Source of the DNA: Planctomycetota bacterium
GTDB lineage: Bacteria > Planctomycetota > Planctomycetia > Pirellulales > Pirellulaceae
NCBI GenBank assembly: GCA_024274855.1
Contig: JAJSAJ010001096.1
Coordinates: forward strand, 1 to 7,224
DNA length: 7,224 bases
Direction: 5' to 3'
Notes under the pieces: model-generated
What the model saw: the letters and a program-made list of their open reading frames with translations, nothing else
Told to the model about the DNA's origin: nothing
Databases searched by the model: none
Program-made: the position numbers and the translations under genes
Shown: positions 1-4,081 of the stretch, in pieces
How the letters are laid out: every line of letters begins with the position of its first letter
Position numbering within the stretch: the stretch's first letter is position 1

Positions 1-537
1 CGAATTCTGCTCGAAGCTTGGGAGGGTGGTGACAGTTATTGTTACATCTCGGATGACGACGGCAAGACGTGGCGCGAGGCGCAACGGGTTCGGCCGGCCG
101 GCGGTAAGTCGTACGAGCCCGCCTGCATACAGCTGAAAGACGGTCGCGTGATGATGTTGATGCGCACCGGTTTGGGCTCGCAGTACAAAAGCATTTCCCA
201 GGATAACGGGCTGACTTGGAGCAAGCCGATTCCCACGTCGTTGGTCGGTACGGCCGCGCCGGCATCGATCAGCCGCATCCCGACCACCGGAGATCTTCTG
301 GCGATCTGGAATCACAATCCCGGTGCAAGGAAGCGGAACCCTCTGACTGCGGCCGTATCGAAAGACGAAGGTGCAACCTGGATATCATTTCGCAATATTG
401 AAGACCGGCCTGATGACGCGTGGGCCTATCCGGCGGTCACATGGTTGGACGCTAAAGCATATATCACCTACTTCAACTACAAGGGTGGGTTGTCCCTGCA
501 GCTGAAGATTATCCCGGCAACCTGGTTCTACGAGTGA
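1..537 (+). CDS. Sialidase/BNR-repeat family protein, C-terminal part (5' end outside window)
   Basis: The frame is open from base 1 to the TGA at 535-537, giving 178 codons of a longer protein. Three Asp-box (BNR) motifs of the form S-x-D-x-G-x-T-W are visible: SDDDGKTW (window residues 17-24), SQDNGLTW (66-73) and SKDEGATW (120-127). They mark consecutive blades of a six-bladed beta-propeller. Arginines in MRTGLGS (residue 55) and RNPLTAAVS (residue 112) lie where sialidases place arginines that bind the substrate carboxylate. The ending, AYITYFNYKGG to TWFYE, looks like a natural C-terminus. Known for the family: exo-alpha-sialidase fold, usually exported, releasing sialic-acid-like sugars; many planctomycete members have unproven substrates. 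The internal ATG at 148 is not a real start, because homology continues through it. Catalytic specificity cannot be judged from this part. Confidence 0.9.
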   Translation, partial: RILLEAWEGGDSYCYISDDDGKTWREAQRVRPAGGKSYEPACIQLKDGRVMMLMRTGLGSQYKSISQDNGLTWSKPIPTSLVGTAAPASISRIPTTGDLLAIWNHNPGARKRNPLTAAVSKDEGATWISFRNIEDRPDDAWAYPAVTWLDAKAYITYFNYKGGLSLQLKIIPATWFYE

Positions 538-657
538 AATTCGAGAGACATCTTGGTCGAACATCGCCACATTGGGTCGCCGAAGTAGGCATCTATGCTT
601 TGGGTTCGCGTATCGCTTCGTTAGCCAAAAGCAAATTGGTATCGGAGCGCCCCTTAT
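538..657. other. Gap between sialidase stop and sulfatase relic; possible minus-strand gene-end remnant
   Basis: I see no intact gene here. On the minus strand, a frame different from that of the sulfatase relic reads from about 658 to a TAG at 593-595 and ends SDTNLLLANEAIREPKA. It looks protein-like and could be the end of a downstream or deleted gene fused at the 658 breakpoint, but I do not recognise it. No terminator hairpin followed by a T run is evident after the sialidase stop. Confidence 0.25.
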
Positions 658-1100
658 AGGCTTGCCTTCTCGTTTGCACTTTGCGAAGAATTCTGCACAG
701 TAACCGTAGTACTTTTCCGGGTTTCGCCCAGCGCCCAATTCGCCATAGTCGTGCGCGAAGTCCCAGGTGAAGTTCAAATCGGGTGTCGAGTGGCTGACCT
801 TTCCCAAGATCCCGGTCAGGTAATCGGCCTTTTGAAACGTCCCGAAAACGGTAGGAATCTGCTTGCTCAGTTTATTGAAACCGAACAGTCCGCTGTTGTG
901 TCCGTAACGGCCGGTGGCAATGACACCGCGACTGGGTGCACAAATGGCCACGTTTACATGGGCGTATTGGAAACTCATACTCTGCGCTGCCAACCGGCTC
1001 AAGTTCGGCATGACGTCTGGGACTTTGCCTCCTAGGTGATCCACTGCCTCATAGCCGAGGTCGTCGGCCGTGATAAGAAGAACATTTGTCCTGCAAACAT
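658..1100 (-). pseudogene. Sulfatase (formylglycine-dependent, S1-like) pseudogene, internally deleted and 3' truncated
   Basis: Minus-strand codons from 1092 down to 658 read as the start of a type I sulfatase: RTNVLLITADDLG, then a CAPSR motif (928-942) followed by GVIATGRYGHNSG, then GILGKVSH. The key residues remain: the metal-binding Asp pair (1060-1065), the Cys to be oxidised to formylglycine (940-942), and the Lys and His of GKVSH (790-801). After EGKP, where relatives continue with FFL..N..DPHRPF, similarity stops abruptly at about 658, so roughly two thirds of the enzyme is missing. The 5' end is also damaged. A plausible original ATG (1098-1100) is out of frame with the body and the expected signal peptide is absent, so a small deletion removed it. 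It lay directly downstream of the isomerase relic. Not expected to make an active enzyme. Confidence 0.85.
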
Positions 1101-1109
1101 GGTAGTGGT

Positions 1110-1114
1110 TCCTC
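1110..1114 (-). promoter_or_regulatory. Relic ribosome binding site of the sulfatase gene
   Basis: Minus-strand GAGGA overlaps the isomerase TGA (1113-1115) and lies 9 nt before an ATG at 1098-1100. The stop/SD/ATG spacing is that of a tightly packed operon, and supports 1100 as the ancestral sulfatase start although the frame behind it is now broken. Confidence 0.5.
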
Positions 1115-1661
1115 ACACAACAACAGGTTCCAGGTTGAACAGACGACAATATTGGATCAGCTGTCTCTTGTAATCGCCGTAGAAAAACAGCTGGTGAAAT
1201 CCTGGAAATGCCAGGACGTCTTCCACGTTATCGAACTTCGCCATTACCGATACGACGCAGCCGCCAGATGGTGGTACGGACCTGTTCTCCACGACCCTAC
1301 CGGCAGAAATCAGCACGCGGGTCGGTGTTTTCTGGTTGCCAGGCAGCACATCCGCACATGTGATGCGTTGTCCCACTTTCCAGACGGGGCGCGCGGTGGC
1401 ATCCCGCATACCGTGATGGGGAACGATGTCGTACGGTTCCGGATCTTTGTCGAATCCGTTTAATCGTGTGGCACACGTACAATGGGCTCTAATGATCGCG
1501 TCTTGTGCGGTTTCCGGTACGGGGTCTTGTTGGAATCCCGGGCGGTCGAAGAGATATTGAACTAGCAGGTGCGCGGCGACAGCCCCAAGATCCGCCTCGC
1601 ACGCCGCGGGAATTCCGTCGTCATTCATTCGTGACCACGCAATGCAGGGCAGGCTGACTTT
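1113..1661 (-). pseudogene. L-fucose/L-arabinose isomerase-like protein, 3' fragment only
   Basis: An open minus-strand frame ends at a TGA (1113-1115) and reads like the C-terminal domain of the L-fucose isomerase-like family. Landmarks in order are LPCIAWSRMNDDGIPAACEAD, AHCTCATRLNGF (His codon 1482-1484), KVGQRITCADVLPG, RVLISAGRVVEN, and PGFHQLFFYGDYKRQL close to the end. Family members interconvert aldoses and ketoses and bind a divalent metal; they are usually about 450-500 residues. Only about 180 residues are recognisable here, so the N-terminal domains are missing. The frame continues upstream to a possible ATG at 1731-1733, but that stretch (MKRAFSLSSISFRM...) does not look like the family and is antisense to another relic. 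The 3' half has no internal stop or frameshift, so the truncation may be fairly recent. Sugar specificity is unknown. Confidence 0.75.
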
Positions 1662-1806
1662 GGTTCGGTCCCCTGAATATATCCGGAAGTTCATGCGAAA
1701 GGAAATGGAGGAGAGAGAAAAAGCCCGTTTCACCGAAGACGGAACAGACGATAACGCGGAAATGTCGAAAAAGGCACGGTCGCGAGGTTGTCAGAGCATG
1801 TGGTAC

Positions 1807-1814
1807 GATGAAAC
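1807..1814. repeat. Left 8-bp target-site duplication (GATGAAAC) of the 1815-2083 element
   Basis: GATGAAAC abuts the left terminal repeat and recurs exactly at 2084-2091 just outside the right one. The match extends three bases further left (TACGATGAAAC in both places), but those bases overlap the right terminus. Confidence 0.85.
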
Positions 1815-1872
1815 GTAGTTGTTCACGGGGTTTTGGTCTTCCATGGTGTTAGCACGGGGAGTTTTCACCGAT

Positions 1873-1907
1873 TTATCATTAGTCATTTGACATTACTCAT
1901 TTATCAT
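1873..1907 (-). repeat. Inverted arm of five heptamer units
   Basis: On the minus strand this reads as five 7-bp units: ATGATAA, ATGAGTA, ATGTCAA, ATGACTA, ATGATAA. They are variants of the unit repeated on the plus strand at 1944-2048. Paired with 2014-2048, 28 of 35 positions are complementary, so a long imperfect hairpin or cruciform can form. Confidence 0.85.
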
Positions 1908-1943
1908 CGAGAGAGGCAGCGCAGCCGGGTCGTACTCTTTCCA

Positions 1944-2048
1944 GTGCCAAATGCCAAATGCCAAATGCCAAATGCCAAATGCCAAGTGACAAGTGCCAAG
2001 TGACAAGTGATAAATGATAAATGATAAATGATAAATGATAAATGATGA
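1944..2048 (+). repeat. Tandem heptanucleotide array, 15 units
   Basis: Fifteen contiguous 7-bp units: one GTGCCAA, five ATGCCAA, GTGACAA, GTGCCAA, GTGACAA, GTGATAA, four ATGATAA and a final ATGATGA. The consensus is roughly RTGMYAA. The unit drifts from a GCCAA block to a GATAA block through intermediate forms, as expected of slippage plus point mutation. It lies wholly inside the transposable element. Its antisense translation gives a low-complexity HLSF/YHL-type peptide that should not be called a gene. Confidence 0.95.
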
Positions 2049-2083
2049 TTGCCGATCCACGCACTCTCGCCGTGAACGGTTAC

Positions 2084-2091
2084 GATGAAAC
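2084..2091. repeat. Right 8-bp target-site duplication (GATGAAAC) of the 1815-2083 element
   Basis: Exact copy of 1807-1814, immediately outside the right terminal repeat. Confidence 0.85.
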
Positions 2092-2120
2092 TAACCACCA
2101 CCGGCGTATCGAAACCATTT

Positions 2121-2126
2121 GGGAGA
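2121..2126 (+). promoter_or_regulatory. Ribosome binding site deciding the ATG at 2134
   Basis: GGGAGA lies 7 nt upstream of ATG 2134. It favours this start over the in-frame TTG at 2119, which would overlap the site itself and spoil the signal peptide. No clear promoter is visible in the 50 bp between the mobile element and the ATG. Confidence 0.65.
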
Positions 2127-2133
2127 ACCAATT

Positions 2134-3627
2134 ATGAAACACCGCACCGTGGGAAAAGCGATCGCCCTGAGTACCCTGGCGCTGTTGTTGTTGGCACCGA
2201 CAAGCAAGTGCTTGGCCGAGCAACCGTCGGGTAAGCCGATATTCAAAGACCACGTACTCTATGCCCCGGCACATTTCGGAAACAGCTATGAGGTGATGGG
2301 GCGTTATGAAATGCAGCAGCTGATCGCCGAGGCCAAACATTGGGGATTCAACCGCTATGCCGACTGGTTCGATACGGTCGACTGTTCCGACCCGTTTGCC
2401 AAACACGGTCACGCACACGTTCAACTGGCCGAAGCACTGTGGGCCCGGAAACTAGCGAATTTCGCCTCCGCCCAAGCACTCGGCCTGAAATGCGATCTGG
2501 TCATCACGCCGAATCATGTCTTTATCGATCAGTGCCTGCCGGGACGACTGGCCAAACAAGGTGGCCGCGTTTTTGGCCAGCTAGTCTGCCCGTCCGTTGC
2601 GGAAGGGCGAGCGATGATTCTCAAGAACTACGAGAATATGTTCGCCGACATGGCTCGGAAGGGAATTCGATTGTCGGCCATTTGCCCCTGCCCCTACGAT
2701 TACGGTGGCTGCCTGTGTGACCAATGCCAACCGTGGATCATCACCTTTGCAAAACTCTGTCGCGAAATCCATGCGGTTTGCAAAAAGTATCATCCCGATG
2801 TGAAAATGCATATGATTGGCTGGTGGTGGAAAGTGGAAGAGCATGAGAAGTTTGCCGACTGGGTCGACACGAACGCTCCTGGTTGGGTCGAGCGTATTTA
2901 CATGCACATTCCGTACGGGACGACGACCGTCAGTTCTGTTCGGTTGCCAAAAGGATGCGAGCGTGCGGCGTTCGTGCACATTGGGTACGCGGATCAGGCA
3001 ACCCCACGTGACGTTTATGGCCATCTGGGGCCCGTGATTGCGGCTGTCCGACTGCCCAAGACCGTTCACAGTCTGGCTGATCAGCACGTTTCGTCCGTGA
3101 TGGCTTATTCGGAAGGTGTTTTTGACGACGTGAACAAATCGCTGCTGGCCGGTATCGGATCGGGGCAATTTGCCGACGCTGATCAGGTGTTGAGGTCGTA
3201 TGCAAAACGCTACTTCCTGGGCGACTCGGACGACTCGGACGATGCAGCCGAATGGGCCAAGTGGCTCAGACAATGGGGCATACCCTACCAGGTGAACACC
3301 GTGGCGGCGATCGAGCAATGGAAGTCGCTTGCTCCCGCAGTGATGCCGGACAACTGGCGTCTTCGTCAATGGAACTACAAAATGAGAATGCTGGATCTGA
3401 ATCAGCAAATCGGAACGGGCAAGACGTGGACTCCCGAGCGTCTTGCACTCGTCGACCGTCTTTGGAAGACCCGCGAACAGCTTCATAGCCGTGTCTGGGG
3501 CCTGGGACCGGTCCGTCATGTATTGAACATCCGCTTCACGTCGTTTCCGTGGTACGGCGAGTGGACTCGGTATCAAGCTGCGACACAAGAATCGCAACTC
3601 GGCTCGCCGGCGTCAGAAAAGGAATAG
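2134..3627 (+). CDS. Secreted protein of unknown function, probable (beta/alpha)-barrel glycosidase-like
   Basis: A 497-residue product starts at ATG 2134, chosen for its SD (2121-2126) and clean signal peptide. It has a basic n-region (MKHR), a hydrophobic core (AIALSTLALLLLAP) and likely cleavage after CLA at residue 28, so it is exported. The mature protein begins with an extended strand and then EMQQLIAEAKHWGFNRYADWFD (about 59-80), the style of the first beta/alpha unit of glycosidase barrels. Residues 183-200 hold ICPCPYDYGG followed by a C-x-C-x-x-C cluster (Cys 193, 195, 198), next to an aromatic patch IGWWWK (228-233). Cys-rich loops of this kind occur in DUF4838/GH20-like proteins, but I cannot assign a family. 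A DSD tandem (9-bp repeat GACTCGGAC, 3223-3240) is a local oddity. The ancestral upstream gene overlapped its ATG; the DUF2007-like gene follows after 9 nt. Function is inferred only loosely. Confidence 0.88.
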   Translation: MKHRTVGKAIALSTLALLLLAPTSKCLAEQPSGKPIFKDHVLYAPAHFGNSYEVMGRYEMQQLIAEAKHWGFNRYADWFDTVDCSDPFAKHGHAHVQLAEALWARKLANFASAQALGLKCDLVITPNHVFIDQCLPGRLAKQGGRVFGQLVCPSVAEGRAMILKNYENMFADMARKGIRLSAICPCPYDYGGCLCDQCQPWIITFAKLCREIHAVCKKYHPDVKMHMIGWWWKVEEHEKFADWVDTNAPGWVERIYMHIPYGTTTVSSVRLPKGCERAAFVHIGYADQATPRDVYGHLGPVIAAVRLPKTVHSLADQHVSSVMAYSEGVFDDVNKSLLAGIGSGQFADADQVLRSYAKRYFLGDSDDSDDAAEWAKWLRQWGIPYQVNTVAAIEQWKSLAPAVMPDNWRLRQWNYKMRMLDLNQQIGTGKTWTPERLALVDRLWKTREQLHSRVWGLGPVRHVLNIRFTSFPWYGEWTRYQAATQESQLGSPASEKE

Positions 3628-3636
3628 GAGCTTGTC

Positions 3637-3885
3637 ATGAGTCGTGATGCCAGATGCGTTTTCGTTGCGTATGACCAGAAAGTTGCCGATGTCGTGGTCG
3701 CGGCGCTCGGCGGCCATGGGATCACCGCGAGATCAATGGGAAGCGAAACGTTAAGCAGCATCTTGGGATTCGCGTCATGGCCCAGCCCCACAAGTCGAAA
3801 CGGTGGAATCGAGGTCTGGGTCGCCGATGAAAATGACGCGGAAGTCGCTCGACAGATCCTTGCGGAGCTCAAAGAAGAAAAGTAG
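3637..3885 (+). CDS. DUF2007-type small protein (putative signal-transducing family), C-terminus altered by an element insertion
   Basis: This 82-residue protein resembles DUF2007 (PF09413-type) proteins: a ferredoxin-like beta-alpha-beta start (RCVFVAYDQKVADVVVAALG), a variable middle, then the typical GIEVWVADENDAEVARQILAEL ending, in which a hydrophobic strand precedes an amphipathic helix. The family has no firmly known biochemical role; it is thought to be cytosolic and often fused or linked to other domains. The SD AGGAG (3626-3630) overlaps the stop of the preceding gene and is 6 nt from the ATG, so the two genes are probably cotranscribed and coupled. The stop TAG (3883-3885) is not ancestral: it lies in the terminus of the element at 3882-4017. 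Before insertion the frame would have continued KEEK-DPADDE and stopped at TGA 4045-4047, giving 88 residues. The lost tail is beyond the conserved domain, so the protein is probably still functional. Confidence 0.88.
   Translation: MSRDARCVFVAYDQKVADVVVAALGGHGITARSMGSETLSSILGFASWPSPTSRNGGIEVWVADENDAEVARQILAELKEEK
3874..3881. repeat. Left 8-bp target-site duplication (GAAGAAAA) of the 3882-4017 element
   Basis: GAAGAAAA, within the last codons of the DUF2007-like gene, recurs exactly at 4018-4025. Confidence 0.85.
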
Positions 3886-4017
3886 CCGTTCACGCCGCTG
3901 GGGTCTGACGCAATTTTCGGCGGAGAAAGCGTTTCTTTACGCGAACACATTTTGTCGCCGAAAATGGGTCTGACCCCTTGGAAGCAAACCGGCGGCCTAC
4001 ATTCCGTGAACGGTTAC
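3882..4017. mobile_element. MITE-like element copy A (IS66-type ends), 136 bp, REP-like core
   Basis: Ends are GTAGCCGTTCACG (3882-3894) and CGTGAACGGTTAC (4005-4017), inverted repeats matching at 12 of 13 positions, flanked by perfect GAAGAAAA duplications. The copy at 6429-6564 has the same length and differs at one base (G at 3888, A at 6435). There is no coding capacity; the short antisense frames through it are spurious. The element lies between convergent genes, and its first bases provide the stop codon of the upstream gene. Its hairpins could stop transcription from both sides, though no T-run terminator is evident. Mobilisation by an IS66-type transposase in trans is inferred from the ends and duplication length. 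Confidence 0.87.
3900..3977. repeat. REP-like palindromic core of element copy A
   Basis: GGGGTC (3900-3905) pairs with GACCCC (3972-3977), and inside it ATTTTCGGCG (3913-3922) pairs perfectly with CGCCGAAAAT (3956-3965). The motif GGGTCTGAC occurs near both ends in direct orientation. The inner loop has a further short GCGT/ACGC stem. Dispersed GGGGTCAGACCCC-type palindromes are, to my knowledge, common intergenic repeats in planctomycetes and other bacteria, so this may be an older REP repeat captured by the element. Confidence 0.7.
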
Positions 4018-4025
4018 GAAGAAAA
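4018..4025. repeat. Right 8-bp target-site duplication (GAAGAAAA) of the 3882-4017 element
   Basis: Exact copy of 3874-3881, immediately outside the right terminal repeat. Confidence 0.85.
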
Positions 4026-4047
4026 AGACCCGGCTGATGATGAATGA
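4026..4047 (+). other. Stranded former 3' end of the DUF2007-like gene
   Basis: Joined to base 3881 as in the empty site, these bases complete a Lys codon and then encode DPADDE followed by TGA (4045-4047). The acidic tail continues the KEEK style of the present C-terminus. The remaining 34 bp up to the convergent DUF4838 stop show nothing recognisable. Confidence 0.7.
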
Positions 4048-4081
4048 CCGAAGGCTCAACGGGCAGCTGGCTTTGTCAAAG

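Larger units (their letters stand above)
1815..2083. mobile_element. Non-autonomous MITE-like element (IS66-type ends), 269 bp, heptamer-repeat core
   Basis: The element starts with GTAGTTGTTCACG (1815-1827) and ends with CGTGAACGGTTAC (2071-2083). The inverse of the right end is GTAACCGTTCACG, so the 13-bp terminal repeats match at 10 of 13 positions. Perfect 8-bp duplications GATGAAAC flank it. Two other elements in the window have the same ends. The core contains no transposase and consists mainly of a 7-bp repeat array with an inverted arm. Known: IS66-family ends typically begin GTAA and make 8-bp duplications, so I infer mobilisation in trans by such a transposase, which is not in this window. 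The insertion interrupted an ORF and now sits 50 bp upstream of the ATG at 2134. Confidence 0.8.
1662..2137 (+). pseudogene. 3' end of an unidentified gene, split by a small transposable element
   Basis: The plus-strand frame running through ATG 1693 encodes a strongly charged, helix-like tail (EYIRKFMRKEMEEREKARF, then TEDGTDDN) and now stops at TAG 1816-1818, inside the terminus of the element at 1815-2083. If that element and one copy of its GATGAAAC duplication are removed, the frame runs on from 1814 into 2092 as ...MWYDETNHHRRIETIWENQL and stops at TGA 2135-2137. That stop overlaps the ATG of the next gene (2134) as ATGA. This restored coupling is the main evidence that it was a real gene. 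The 5' part is missing; the left boundary, near 1660, is where the isomerase relic of opposite strand begins. I do not recognise the protein. A cytosolic tail of a membrane transporter is possible but is only a guess. Confidence 0.6.

Noticed and set aside
385..657. Extension of the sulfatase reading frame to the stop at 385, over the end of the sialidase gene
   Set aside because: Similarity to sulfatases ends at about 658; the rest is antisense to the well-supported sialidase and has no sulfatase motifs.
1944..2048. CRISPR array
   Set aside because: The units are contiguous 7-bp repeats without spacers.
1815..2083. Integron attC site or gene cassette array
   Set aside because: The ends lack GTTRRRY/RYYYAAC core sites, and target duplications are present, which integron recombination does not make.
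1904..2131. 75-residue minus-strand frame across the heptamer array
   Set aside because: It is a translation of simple repeats (HLSF/WHLAF periodicity) with no coding evidence.
2119..2133. TTG at 2119 as the start of the 497-aa protein
   Set aside because: It would include the ribosome binding site in the coding region and put five extra residues before a normal signal peptide.
2581..3597. Long minus-strand frame opposite the 497-aa gene
   Set aside because: Shadow of a gene with signal peptide, good SD and protein-like composition; the antisense product has no motifs.
3573..3950. Minus-strand frames starting alike at 3950 and 6497
   Set aside because: Their shared N-terminus is only the identical mobile element read through; the remainders are antisense or intergenic and unrelated.
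3882..4017. Interpretation as a plain bidirectional terminator
   Set aside because: The second near-identical copy, terminal repeats and 8-bp duplications show an inserted element; a terminator role could only be secondary.
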